Below the pieces are notes generated by a model, which worked only from the letters and a program-made list of their open reading frames with translations, was not told the DNA's origin and searched no databases. Shown here piece by piece: positions 1 through 10,165 of a stretch of 64,000 bases of DNA. The stretch is taken from assembly GCA_009746045.1 (NCBI GenBank), contig RPFO01001147.1, positions 52,736 through 116,735 of the forward strand, given 5' to 3'. A program made the translations under genes and the position numbers. Positions within the stretch are counted from its first letter, which is position 1; every line of letters starts with the position of its first letter. Source of the DNA: Mesostigma viride. Lineage: Eukaryota > Streptophyta > Mesostigmatophyceae > Mesostigmatales > Mesostigmataceae.

Positions 1-7
1 GGGAGGT

Positions 8-448
8 TTGCGGTCGGTGACCGAAGTCACGACTGCCATTGAGGAGTTGGACAACGTCCTCTCTTCACTCACCGGTTACCAGAGAAACCTGCAAAACTGG
101 GCATCGCTACGCACGGGGGGCGCGCCGGCGGTGTCAACAAATTTGTTTCAGGATCTCGCGCTGTTATCGCTGCTCACTCGCGGCGTACGCAGTCGCGAGC
201 GCCAGGTTTTAATTAACCTGGTGGCATTTCTCGCCTCTGTGCGAGAGTGGATTCCCGCGGGGTGGGAATTATTGACGATCTTTACACATCCTCTGCGCCT
301 CGTCGCGCGTCGGCGCGTCGCAACTTACGCGGCGGGGAGCACGCCGGTTTTAATTCATACCGGTGCAGGTCCGGAGCTGGATATGGAGGATCGTGAGTTC
401 GTATACACGTACTGCGACTTCAGGGGCCTTGACTACCAGTCGGCCTAA
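8..448 (+). CDS. ORF upstream of gag in copia-A
   Basis: A 146-residue reading frame lies between the expected 5' LTR and gag. It has no recognised domain. The protein is rich in Leu and Arg and mostly helical in character, with no clear signal peptide. Copia-B has a reading frame in the equivalent position (42580-43108), so an additional ORF before gag may be a family trait. By eye the two proteins are not clearly alike. The left end of the window may cut it. It could also be chance coding capacity in a GC-rich leader. Confidence 0.35.
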   Translation: MRSVTEVTTAIEELDNVLSSLTGYQRNLQNWASLRTGGAPAVSTNLFQDLALLSLLTRGVRSRERQVLINLVAFLASVREWIPAGWELLTIFTHPLRLVARRRVATYAAGSTPVLIHTGAGPELDMEDREFVYTYCDFRGLDYQSA

Positions 449-608
449 TTTTCTTCTGCAGTACTCGTCGACATTTTTTTGTCGAATTTTCAGCGGCATT
501 TCGCGGGGCGGCAGCGACACCGGCGCAGGCGGCAGTGGCGACACAAAAATTTTGTACATATTTTCTGCTGCTTTGTTAAGGTGTTCTTTGAATAGCTGGT
601 AGTGCAGG

Positions 609-1381
609 ATGGCTGAGGGACGCCGTAGCAAGGGTCCAGCCAGTGGGAATAATAATGGGGGTGCTGGTAGTGGAACCGCTCACGTAGATGACGTGGGGCT
701 TACCGGAGAGATTACCAACCTTCCTCACAATAATAATAATGCACAAGCTATTCATGGCTTTGATCTTACCACACAGGGTCTTTTAATTGTCAATCAGTTG
801 CAGCCTGTAACCTCAGACTCCAAGCCTAAGCAGGCTGAAGAGTTTGTGGAGGGATTGGAAGGGTTCCCTAGCTTGTACGGTGGTACAAATTACTATCAAA
901 TCTGGATAGGCAGTAGCACTTTTGGCAAGTGTACTGACCAGATTAAGGACCTAACCAGAGAGTGCAAAAAGGCCAATAAGGCCTGGGCACTGTACGTGGC
1001 TGAGCTGAAGGAGCTGCTGGAGGACCAACGCAAGAAGGTCGGCATCCATTGGCAGGACAAGTACCAAGGGTGGGAGGTTAAGGGGGACCTGATCCAGAAC
1101 TTTCTCAACTATTGTAAGATGGTTGAGGAGGGCAGGGCTCACGGCTTTAATGTCGCTGATAACATAGCCCTAACCAACTGGCTCAAGGTTTCTGGGCTGG
1201 ATAAGGCGACACGTGGCTCCTTAAAAGTCATGTGTGCCCCACACTCTACCCTGAAGGCCTACAAGGTCATCATTAAACAAGCTCTCGAGGCAGAGGAGCT
1301 GTTTGAGGGTGGAGTGCCAGCAGTGAAGGCTAGAGCTGGTGGCCGCAAGTTTGCTCAGTTGGCCAAGAGTTTGCTCACTTG
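609..1381 (+). CDS. gag: copia-A gag, N-terminal part
   Basis: The protein starts with a Gly/Ser/Asn-rich stretch and continues into a helical capsid-like region. Charged motifs such as KANKAWALYVAELKELLEDQR and GFNVADNIALTNWLKVSGLD match the equivalent region of copia-B gag (FFVADRMAMGDFLKSLQLD). This supports a shared Gag capsid domain, which would form the virus-like particle. The start at 609 is the first ATG after the leader. The gag region is split by the 1382-4551 insertion, and its zinc-knuckle part lies at 4746-5000. Confidence 0.75.
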
Positions 1382-1470
1382 GGTGCCAAACTCACAAAGT
1401 AACGTAAAATCAACGAAATAACTGCATACAATTAGCCTTTTGGCCTAGCCCATTCAATTATTCCGTCAAC

Positions 1471-1494
1471 CCCCCCCCCCCCCCCCCCCCCCCC
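1471..1494. repeat. Poly-C tract
   Basis: An uninterrupted run of about 24 C residues lies just inside the left end of the insertion, downstream of the gene's stop codon. Length in the real molecule is uncertain because homopolymers are error-prone in sequencing. Confidence 0.9.
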
Positions 1495-1696
1495 CTTATT
1501 CCCGCTGGTCTAGTACAAAAGCCTGAATTCCTGGCTGCCTGAGCTTGGGAGGCAGCCGTTGATTCTAAACAAATGCCATGCCAGTTGTAACAACTCCTTG
1601 GAATAATTTCAGTGAAACAAGTAATAATTCATGCAAGCTCACACCATTTGCAGCTGAGTCATGATACATATTGTAAGCACTTTTGTAGTGCCATTC

Positions 1697-1842
1697 TTAA
1701 TGTTCCTTTAATTTGCAGTTTGCCATGCCCATTAATATTCCCCCCATGCCCGGCCCCATGCCTGCCATTCCCCCCATACCCCCATGCCCCCCATGCCCCC
1801 CATGCCCCCATGCCCCCCATTCCCCCATGCCTGGCATGCCTG

Positions 1843-1905
<63 letters not shown>

Positions 1906-1906
1906 A

Positions 1907-1953
<47 letters not shown>

Positions 1954-1954
1954 A

Positions 1955-2021
<67 letters not shown>

Positions 2022-2029
2022 CTGCCCAT

Positions 2030-2063
<34 letters not shown>

Positions 2064-4176
2064 CCACCCATGCTGCCCATGCCGCCCATGCCACCCATTC
2101 CCGTGCCATTCATACCCATGCCAACCATACTCGTGCCATCTGTGCCCATGCTATTCATGCCCTGCATGCCAAACATGCCCATGTTGGCATCCTGCGTGCC
2201 AGTGCAGCCCATGCCCTTGCCCTCGCTACCCTTGCCCTTGCCCATGATGTCGTCGCCCATGCCACCAAGTGAGTCTTCTGATTTAGGCTTTTTTGTAGGC
2301 TTGGATTGCGTCTCTGTGTTCGTAAGATCCACGAATGCTTTTCTATCCTTGCGGGCATGCTTGGCAGTTGGCAGTTCCGGTGTGAGTGAAGCACGCTTGG
2401 CAGGCGATTCTGGCACGAGGGATGCACGCCTGTGGGCAGCCGGCTTTCCTGGCGTGAGTGATGCACGCCTGGCAGCTGGAGATGCTGGCACAGGTGATGC
2501 CAGCTTGGGCACCTTTGCAGGGCGAGAAGACTGCCATCCCGGTGCCTCATCGAAAGGAAAAGGGGCTGAATCATTGCCCACACGGCAGAACGCAGCCGGA
2601 TACTTGGAGAACTGCTGCACATCAAGCGTGGCCAAGAGACCTTCACCATTTGCCAAGGTGGCATCCCTAGCTGGCCCAGGTGGCATCGCGTAGGGCTTGC
2701 CGTTTCCGTCAAGAGCTTGGGTGAAAGGCATGCCTTTGCCATCAAGGGGCAGCTTGACAAACACCACAGGGGTCATTACATCAATGATGGGGCGCTGACT
2801 CGAGCGTTGCTTAAGGCCCTTCAGGTTGGAGACTGTGGTTTTGGCCATGAAGAAGCCTGCACCTTCAACCACTGAAACGACTACGTATGTCGCTTGGGGT
2901 CGTGCACTTGCAAAGATGGAGCCGCGCTCGATGGTAGGTGCTGTCCCAGAACAATCCTGGTTGATGTCAGCTGAACGCAGCAGTGCATCACCCGCAGCCA
3001 CTCCCTGGCCACTGCCATGGGCATGTTGATGGCCATGTTCATTGCCCTTGGCATCGCCGTGGGCATGGCCATGGTCACTGGCATCGGCATCGGTTTGACC
3101 ATCAACGTGATCGCCGACACCATCGACCTTGGTGTCGGCATCTCTGTCGCCTTGTTCAGATCCGGCACATCCCTGTAACAAGTAACGCGTTCCGGCAGCA
3201 CCAATGAATGATTGCACATAATGCATGAATGCACATACGTCATGCACATATAAACATGCAGCAACAAAGAAACATGTCGAAAGCTGCCCCCCGCAATTTA
3301 CAAATTTGCAAAACAGCCACTAACTAAAGTCGCCACGATGTCGTGATTTCATACTATGCCGTTCTTTACCTGATTTCTCGTTTCATGGGACGTATCGGAT
3401 GCCTTCCCATCTTGCTGCTGATTTGCGACGCCATCGGCATCACCATCGCCGTCGCTATCCCCATCGCTATCACCGTCGCTATCACCATCGCACTTGGCAT
3501 AGACATCGCCGTCGCCTCCCTCATCTCCAGCACATCCCTGTGCAACCCGCGTGGTGGCAGCACCGCAGAGATTGAAGTGCAAAAAGGAATCACTAACTGA
3601 AGGATGCTGCGCTAAAGAAACCTGCGAGTTCCCGCGAATGCATGACCGCTATATACCGCAAAACGAAAGTCCGCAGCAGGCAGCCTGTCCTGATTTCAAA
3701 AATACTTCGCCCTGTACCTGCTTTCTGGTGCCCTTGAATACATTGGTCGCCGTCCCGGCTTGCTCCTTAGTTGTCATGGGCTTCATTTTCCCACTTAAAA
3801 CGGCACGGTCCAGTTCGTTAAGGTCAGTTCCTTCCAATATGGCCATGTCCCCAGCTAGAAGGGCCCTATCCTCAGCCTCCTCAGCATCTTCTTCCCCATC
3901 AGAGTGGGCTTCTTTGTCATCAGCAGCCCTCTTGTCGATTCCTTTCGCGCTATCAGGCTGATTGCCCAGGTCATTCGGAGCGACTTTCCTGGCGACCTTC
4001 GTATCGCCGCAGCATTCCTTGCACAGAATTGTCTGTCCAAAACCCTCTTCTCCCACGCCGACACCACAAAAAACATGCATCCACTTGCCGCACGTGCACT
4101 TGTGGACTGGGCCAACCATGTTTTCGCAACCACCCCCGCATAATTGCATGGTTTCGGTGCCCATTGTGTCAGCCAT
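1697..4176 (-). CDS. Spliced gene with Cys-rich zinc-binding N-terminus and Met-Gly repeat tail; function unknown
   Basis: I read three phase-0 exons: 4176-3718, 3537-3370 and 3172-1697, giving about 700 residues. Both introns have GT...AG ends. Exon 1 begins MADTMGTETM and has C13, C17, C27, C29, H34, C37, C52 and C55 spaced like a small treble-clef or PHD/RING-like zinc module, followed by an acidic region. Exons 2 and 3 both start immediately with GCAG(D/S)E, suggesting an exon duplication. Exon 2 is a DSDG repeat. Exon 3 has a His/Gly/Asp-rich start, a more ordinary globular stretch (VVVSVVEGAGFFMAKTTV), Ser/Pro/Lys repeats of the type KRASLTPE, then about 60 Met-Gly repeats. It could be a transposon's own protein or a captured host gene. 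I do not recognise the family. Confidence 0.6.
1842..2062. repeat. CCCATG hexanucleotide array encoding Met-Gly repeats
   Basis: CCCATG/CCCAAG units are repeated in tandem. On the minus strand they encode the MGMG tail of the gene above, with occasional Leu from CCCAAG units. In other frames they create long artefactual ORFs of Cys-Pro, Met-Pro or His-Ala dipeptides. Confidence 0.9.
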
Positions 4177-4359
4177 TTCCGCTTGTTCTCACCCACCGAT
4201 CTCACCTTAAAACGTGTTCAACAGTTGCTTTCACCTGTTTGAATTCAAAGTGCAGTGCAGTCCGTTAAACCCAAAATGCCGAGCACGCATAAAATGCCTC
4301 GCTACAACGGTAGTTGCGACTGATGCGCGGCTGTTCAGAAAGGACGGAGAATCCAAAAG

Positions 4360-4502
4360 TGCCTAGGCAAATCTAAAAATGCCTAGGCATTTTTATTGCG
4401 ACCAATTCGTTGCTGTTCAGATCTAGTTCACGGAAAAAATGCCTAGGCATTTTTAGATTTGAGATCTAGTCCTGCCTAGGCGAATCCAAAAGTGCCTAGG
4501 CA
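4360..4502. promoter_or_regulatory. Array of five TGCCTAGGCA palindromes upstream of the minus-strand gene
   Basis: The palindrome TGCCTAGGCA, or TGCCTAGGCG once, occurs at 4360, 4380, 4440, 4473 and 4493. Adjacent words such as AATCCAAAAG and TTTTTAGATTT recur with it. The array lies about 180-330 bp upstream of the ATG at 4176 and close to the right end of the insertion. It could be a promoter element or a binding site for a transposase. Which of these it is cannot be told from sequence. Confidence 0.6.
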
Positions 4503-4745
4503 TTTTTCGATTTGCCGTAGTTCCTGAACAAGCCGCGCGTTGCGCGCCGAAAGTTTGCTCACTTGAATGCCTTGGCCAACTGAGCAAACTCGCGGCCACC
4601 GACTCCTACCCAGGCAGGCGGGCGTACCCAGGGTGGCTCCAAGACGTCTGAGGCTGACCGAAGCCAAGGAGGGCGTAGGGGCAACCATCACAAGCGCAAG
4701 GGAGATCATTCACCTGATTCTGACAGGAGGTCACACTCCAAGTCG

Positions 4746-5000
4746 GTGTTCAGGCGGGTGGGTGGTCAGCCCAAGCAGGGCAACGCGTCTGACAATGGGG
4801 GCAGTGGCCAGGGCAAGTCCAAGATACAATGCTACCTGTGCAAGGGGTGGGGGCACATCAAGAAGGAGTGTCCCAGCTTCAAGAAGTCCCAGGGCCAGGG
4901 CAGCAACAAGAATAACAACAACAACAAGAAGAACAACAACAAGTCCCAGGCAGGCCAGCCTTCAAAGGGCAGTCAGCAAGAAGACAACAAGGAGCAGTGA
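4746..5000 (+). CDS. gag: copia-A gag, C-terminal part with zinc knuckle
   Basis: This contains a CCHC zinc knuckle, CYLCKGWGHIKKEC, typical of retrotransposon nucleocapsids that bind RNA. It is followed by an Asn/Lys/Gln-rich tail. Copia-B gag has the matching CYFCQGKGHFRNEC. Coding similarity begins upstream of the listed start, but only this stretch has a clear open frame with an ATG. It ends about 140 bp before the pol ORF, as in copia-B. Confidence 0.75.
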   Translation: MFRRVGGQPKQGNASDNGGSGQGKSKIQCYLCKGWGHIKKECPSFKKSQGQGSNKNNNNNKKNNNKSQAGQPSKGSQQEDNKEQ

Positions 5001-5141
5001 CTGTCTGAGGCAACCCCTACACACCTTAATTCACCCAAGGGGGAGGCCAGGTGCTCCAATGCAGATTTTATATCTGGGCAACAAGAGGGTGATCTCCAGG
5101 TTCAGTGTGGCCCCAGGTCACCTGGAGAGGTACAGGTTCCT

Positions 5142-8100
5142 ATGAAGACGTCCTTGACAGCTGATGCAGCTGTAAGTATGTCTGACCCTATGCATCCTCG
5201 TGCTGGGCACGAGGGTGGACCTCTCATTTTGAGAGAAACCAATGTACAACCACAGAGGGGTGTGAAGGCCTCTGGTGGTATGCATGTGGTCCCTGCTGGC
5301 GGTCCAGGTGTTGGGCATGAGCAGGGTGACTCAGGCTCTGAGTCAGAACAGGATGGAAGTCAGCATGGTGATGCTGGACAACCTGACAGCACAGTCCTGA
5401 CTGTGCCAGGGACTGCTTCCTCTGTGTACCAGGAGTTGGGTGCCCGAATCCACAACATGTTTGGGCATGCCACTTCTCTGTCAAACAACTTTGCCTTCCG
5501 TATGGGCAGGGCACCCCTTCTTAAGGCGTGTCAGCAAGCTGCCTCACGGTGTAAGTGCCAGTTGTCCTCCAACAAGCCCAGGAAATCACATGCCAAAGCT
5601 CTACCTCAGAGCATTGGTGATCTGCAGTGTGATATCCAACACATCAGGGGCATGCAACTGTTGGTGTGCGTGGACAGGTACACGAAATACAAGGTGCTGG
5701 AGCATTTACCTTCTATGAAGAACAGGTACTTGCTGGCTGCCCTGCAGAATGTAAGAGCCAAGTTTCCTACCACAAGGATCCAGGTGGACATGCAGTTTCA
5801 GCATCTCAAGGGTGATCCTACCCTTCCTGAGTTGCTGGTTACACCTAGGGAGGCTCATGGGCAGCAGGGTGCTATCGAGAGGGCAATCCAGGAGGTCAAG
5901 AAATTGATCATCTCTGAAGACTGGGTACCCTTGTCTGCACCTGCACTTGTCAGGAGTGCATGGCTGAGGAACGTGGAGCAGCAGCTGAACAGCAGGGTTA
6001 ACTTCTACTATGATGGAGTTGCTGTCAGCCCAATGGGTCTATATCATGGCCTGTGCCCACCACATGTGCTGGAGGGCTGGAAACATGCTGCACATGTCAC
6101 CTTTGCCAAGCTGAGGGAGAAGGACCGGGGTTGGAAGATGCTGGAGCCACAAGTGGGTCAGAAGGTCCTAGCTTGGAAGGAACCTAGCCTTTATGGCAAA
6201 CGTGGTAGCTGGAGTCCTGGGGTGGTTACCCAGGTTGATGAAGCTAGCCACGCATGCTTGGTCAGCATGGAGGACGAACCAAAGCATGTACACCGGCTGA
6301 GTTGGTCATATGTCAAGCCTAACCTGATGAATGAGGGCAGTCAGGCACAAGGCTCACAGGATCTGCAGGATTTTCAGGTCCCAGGTGACATCACTGACGC
6401 AACGACCACATCTGTTGCAGGGGAATCTGTCAGCCCTGGCCAGGTTGCAGAGGTACTTGTTGAACAGGCTGCAAGGTCAACAGCTGGGGAGTCAACTGTC
6501 AAGCCCAAGGCACTAACCAAGCCCAGGGGGACAAGTTTGGCTGGATTGATTGGGGCTCTACAAAGGGCCAAGAAGCAGCCCAAGGTAGCCAAGCTCAGGT
6601 GGCATGGCAATCTGGGGCTGGACACTGCCTTAGAGGTAGACACTAATTCTCAGGTCTCCATTATTGGGACCAGGGCTGCAGCAGGGTACAGCATGTCTGA
6701 ACCCAGCTATCAGTTTGTGTCTGACTTCAGTGGCGGGGTACACGTGAAGGTACTGGGTGAGGTATTCATTCCTATCCTTGGACAGGACACTGCTTTTTGT
6801 GTCTTGGAGGGCTATCAAGGACCTGCTCTTCTGGGGCAGAATTTCCTATGCCAGGATGGGGTAGTGATCACGTCCTCTCTCCTGACTAAGGAAGGGGCTG
6901 GTCAGGTCCCACTGATTAATTTCAGGACCACTCACCTATCACGTGCAGTAACCAGGACGGTTAAGCGTGTGCAAGTGTGCCAGGGGCAGGAGCCCTTGGT
7001 TGATGACCTCATACTGCCAGCTGCTAGTCATCCAAGCAGTTTGGGCATTGGTCCTCACTCACTTGCTGGACACAGCCCTATCAACTACCAAGGCCTGGTG
7101 AAGCTCATGTCCTCTCCCATTATGTGTCCCCAGGTCACACTGGGTCTGATTAAATCTGGGGAGGACTGGATCTCCAAGAAATGCGTGGAACCTGTCAATG
7201 ACCTGCCTCCTGCACGACGTCTACTCAAGCTCAAGTTTGTCATCAAGATGAAGGAGGTGGACGGGGTCAAGGTACCACATGTCAGGCCAGTGCTGAATGA
7301 GTTCAAGGGTACTGGTGAGTGCACTGCTGAGGAGTTGTATACCCCTGGCATGCTGCATGATACTTGGAGGCTGCTGCTGTGTGTCTTTCTAGGCCTTCTC
7401 AACAAGGGCTTGGACTATGGCTCAGTGGTGATAGACTTCAAGAGGGCATTTCTGGAGGGTGATGCAGATGTGGCACAGGAAAAGTGGGAGGGCAAGACGC
7501 CTTTCTATGTTAGGGTGCCTGCTGTATGGAAAAGGGACATCCACACGGAGTTCCTTAAAATCCTCAAGGGCCTGGAGGGCCTGAGGTCAAGTCCAATAAT
7601 CTGGAGGGAGACTCTCAACCGTTTCCTGAAGGAGCATTGCAACTTGAAGGTCTCTCCTGTAGACCCCTGTCTGTTTCTGGGGCAATGGGAAGGCCTGCCA
7701 GTGTATGCTTCGCTGCACGGGGATGACCTACATCTGATAGCTCCCACGTCGTGGCTTAAGGAGCTGATCTCCATCATTAAGTCCAAGTTTCCTCTGGGTA
7801 GGGAGCAATGGCAGGTGGAGAATGAGCCTCTGCTGTTTGTGGGCATGGAGGCCACACTGGTGAAGAAGGGAGGGGAGTGGCGTATGCTGCTGGTGGGGGG
7901 CAATGACTATCAAGAGACCCTCATTAGCAAGCTTCCTCCAACCATCACACAGGCACTGTGTCCCATGGTGAGGGGCATGGTTGCTTGGGTGGCAGGCATT
8001 TCCAGGCCAGACCTTATGGTCATAGCCAGGTTGCCTGATGACATGCTGGTGGAGCTAGGGTCTGCCAAGGTGGCTGATCAGGTCAGGGCTTCATCTGGCA

Positions 8101-8627
8101 TTCTGTTGTCTGCAGTGGATTTATCACAACCCATTTGCATGGAGCTGTATGTGGATAGCTCAATGGACAGCAGGCAGGTCTCCAAGGTCAGGGGCAGGGC
8201 TGCAGGGCTCTTTGTGCTCAGACAGGAAGGCCTGGGGAGTTTGGTGAGCTGGTTTAGTCGCCTGCACAAACGGGTGGCTGTCAGCAGTGATGTGGCAGAA
8301 TGCAGGGCTATTTGTGAAGGCATTCACACAAGCCTTTATCTGAAGGAGTTGCTTCATCAGATGACTTCTAACACTCCTTGGCCACTTCAGGTTACCACTC
8401 TTCTAAAAACAGACTCCATGGGGATGGTGCAGTTTGTGCACAGGCAGATGGCCAGAAGTAGGGACTTGGATTATCTCCTTCTTAAGGAGTTGTCCTCCTT
8501 GGCCAATATTGAGCATATCCCTGGGGTTGACAATCCTGCTGATGCTTTGACCAAGCTAGTGCAGAAGGCAGCAGTGCAATACAAGGTTCTTCAGTCTCTG
8601 ATGGACCCATCTCAGCAAGCTGTCTAA
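5142..8627 (+). CDS. pol: copia-A pol: integrase, protease-like, reverse transcriptase, RNase H
   Basis: The ORF has 1161 residues. Integrase comes first: an HHCC-type zinc motif near residue 104 (HNMFGH...CKC), the catalytic core around VDRYTKY (about 177), and the GAIERAIQE helix with the catalytic Glu (about 240). A short aspartic-protease-like stretch follows (EVDTNSQVS near 500, LLGQNFL near 563); its motif is not canonical, so this call is tentative. The copia-type RT follows (IDFKRAF about 764, LKGLEGLRSSPIIW, HGDDLHL about 859). RNase H comes last (YVDSSMD about 1002, ending NPADALTK). The order INT-PR-RT-RH differs from canonical Ty1/copia. Copia-B has the same order. Confidence 0.88.
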   Translation: MKTSLTADAAVSMSDPMHPRAGHEGGPLILRETNVQPQRGVKASGGMHVVPAGGPGVGHEQGDSGSESEQDGSQHGDAGQPDSTVLTVPGTASSVYQELGARIHNMFGHATSLSNNFAFRMGRAPLLKACQQAASRCKCQLSSNKPRKSHAKALPQSIGDLQCDIQHIRGMQLLVCVDRYTKYKVLEHLPSMKNRYLLAALQNVRAKFPTTRIQVDMQFQHLKGDPTLPELLVTPREAHGQQGAIERAIQEVKKLIISEDWVPLSAPALVRSAWLRNVEQQLNSRVNFYYDGVAVSPMGLYHGLCPPHVLEGWKHAAHVTFAKLREKDRGWKMLEPQVGQKVLAWKEPSLYGKRGSWSPGVVTQVDEASHACLVSMEDEPKHVHRLSWSYVKPNLMNEGSQAQGSQDLQDFQVPGDITDATTTSVAGESVSPGQVAEVLVEQAARSTAGESTVKPKALTKPRGTSLAGLIGALQRAKKQPKVAKLRWHGNLGLDTALEVDTNSQVSIIGTRAAAGYSMSEPSYQFVSDFSGGVHVKVLGEVFIPILGQDTAFCVLEGYQGPALLGQNFLCQDGVVITSSLLTKEGAGQVPLINFRTTHLSRAVTRTVKRVQVCQGQEPLVDDLILPAASHPSSLGIGPHSLAGHSPINYQGLVKLMSSPIMCPQVTLGLIKSGEDWISKKCVEPVNDLPPARRLLKLKFVIKMKEVDGVKVPHVRPVLNEFKGTGECTAEELYTPGMLHDTWRLLLCVFLGLLNKGLDYGSVVIDFKRAFLEGDADVAQEKWEGKTPFYVRVPAVWKRDIHTEFLKILKGLEGLRSSPIIWRETLNRFLKEHCNLKVSPVDPCLFLGQWEGLPVYASLHGDDLHLIAPTSWLKELISIIKSKFPLGREQWQVENEPLLFVGMEATLVKKGGEWRMLLVGGNDYQETLISKLPPTITQALCPMVRGMVAWVAGISRPDLMVIARLPDDMLVELGSAKVADQVRASSGILLSAVDLSQPICMELYVDSSMDSRQVSKVRGRAAGLFVLRQEGLGSLVSWFSRLHKRVAVSSDVAECRAICEGIHTSLYLKELLHQMTSNTPWPLQVTTLLKTDSMGMVQFVHRQMARSRDLDYLLLKELSSLANIEHIPGVDNPADALTKLVQKAAVQYKVLQSLMDPSQQAV

Positions 8628-10165
8628 GCTGGTGCATGGTTATAGGGCATTGGAGAGCAGATTGTGTGGTAGTGTCAGCATTGTGACTGGCATAATACCT
8701 GTATTTTAGTCTGTACTAAGGCTCATGGACCATGGTACACTCACTCTGATTTTAATCAGGATACAGCCAGGTTTTGGCTGGGGTTCATGCTGTTGACTAC
8801 ACAAGGTTGACAGGTCCATTACAGACCATGTATTCTATTTTAAAAGAAATGTATATTTGTACATACTTCTCACAATGGTCTGGGAACCTTTATTCTGGGG
8901 TTTATAGGGCGGGGTTCGATTCCCTGGTATTATGTTTCTACAAGCTGGCCTGTTCAGGTGTTTGCCTGTTCAGACTTCCCTAGTTCCCCAGGGCAGGATT
9001 TAATTGTTGCCTATGTGTTTCATTTTGTCATTTGTTTGCTGTGGCAGTTTACCATCTGGCAAGTAGACGGGCGCCGTAAGACGGGCGCCAATAGACCCCT
9101 GTTGAGAGAATGACAGGCAAACTATTGTAATACGCCTTACTTTGTCAAGTGGTATTTTAATTGTCATGGATTTATTGTACTTATATTGAATATGTACTGG
9201 GTTTTATGGGATTAGTATCTGGGATTAATGTAACTCACCGCCAGAAGGTCATTGTACTGGAGGCTCTACCGAGGTGATGGGATTAATTCCTGGAGAAGAC
9301 CTCATAGAATTAACCTGTATGTATTTAATTTTGTGTGCTTCTAATATCTGGTGGTACTCTGTCATGCCACTTCCATAGGTTTTTATCCATTTCTCATGAA
9401 ATGGTTTTCCCTGTGGCAGATCTGTTTCTTTTCCAGTTCCTTAAAAGAAAGGGCTGGGGGAATGGCATTGGCCATTAAAGACATCTGTTCAAGCTTCAAG
9501 CTGGAGTGAAGGACATTTCAAGCTACCACTACATTTCGCCGCCTAGGACACCTTTTTTAGCGGGGAATGTGGTTCGGTCAAGTAGGGGAAAACGGTGGCA
9601 GCTCTCCGAGCGTCAGATACTTGAAATTCTCGTTACGTTCGTATCGAGAGTAGATTTCTGACAATTTTCCTCATTCGGACAGAATCGCAGTGAATTTCAG
9701 CATCCGTCCAGTACCAAAGCATGGACCTAGCAGGAATTCCGTCAGACATCTCGGAAGTAGCAATTTTTAGTATCGACCGGACTTGCGATAGTGTTCAGTA
9801 CGAATTTGGCCTCCGTCAGGTCAGCAAGCGGCGTGGGAATAAACTGAACTGAACTAAACGGTGGACTGTACTAAGAAATTCGTACTCAATTTTCGTCATC
9901 CAAATCGGAGGGAAATATTCGACCAAGGACTAGAGATTTCATCGAATTTTCAGAACTGGCCAATTGATGCCAAATGGCGCGATTCTAGATAACAAGTGTT
10001 GCTTTACTGGTATCCGACGGTGCCGAACTTCGAAATTGAATTTGTAACCCCCGCCGTATTGACGGAACCACATTCTCGCATAAATTGGGTTTCCGCGGTG
10101 GCGAAATGTAGTGCTTCAAGGGTCCCTGGCAGGGGATGTGATCCCTAAAGAAAAGAAGGGATTGG
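8628..10165 (+). other. copia-A 3' noncoding region with conserved T-arm-like sequence
   Basis: No coding sequence is supported here. At 8907-8928 it has a sequence with core GGGGTTCGATTCCCTGGT, which resembles a tRNA T-arm/B-box and is repeated exactly in the same region of copia-B (59297-59318). A MITE occupies 9527-10113. A purine-rich tract (AAAGAAAAGAAGGG, about 10147-10160) just before the LTR is a good polypurine tract. Confidence 0.6.
9527..10113. mobile_element. MITE, about 587 bp, in the copia-A 3' region
   Basis: The ends are inverted repeats beginning CACTACATTTCGCC, and imperfect similarity extends about 50 bp inward (for example GGGAATGTGGTTCGG against the complement of CGGAACCACATTCTC). 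There is no coding capacity. A TA dinucleotide sits at both ends, compatible with a TA-targeting family, although the flanking duplication is not decisive. The segment at 39558-39823 has a similar terminal sequence and appears to be a relative. Confidence 0.65.

Larger units (their letters stand above)
1382..4551 (-). mobile_element. 3.17-kb gene-bearing insertion of unknown class inside copia-A gag
   Basis: The 14-bp sequence AGTTTGCTCACTTG occurs at 1368-1381 and again at 4552-4565, directly flanking this segment, and looks like a target-site duplication. No terminal inverted repeats are evident. The segment contains one spliced minus-strand gene (4176-1697), a poly-C run near its left end and an array of TGCCTAGGCA palindromes near its right end. 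Introns argue against a processed retrocopy. The lack of TIRs and the long duplication do not fit the common DNA-transposon classes I know. A related GCAAGTTTGCTCAGTTGG word just upstream in gag means part of the flanking similarity could be native. Confidence 0.6.

Noticed and set aside
1612-2693. Plus-strand Cys-Pro, Met-Pro and His-Ala repeat ORFs
   Set aside because: Antisense or out-of-frame readings of the CCCATG array within the minus-strand gene, which has spliced exons and a zinc module.
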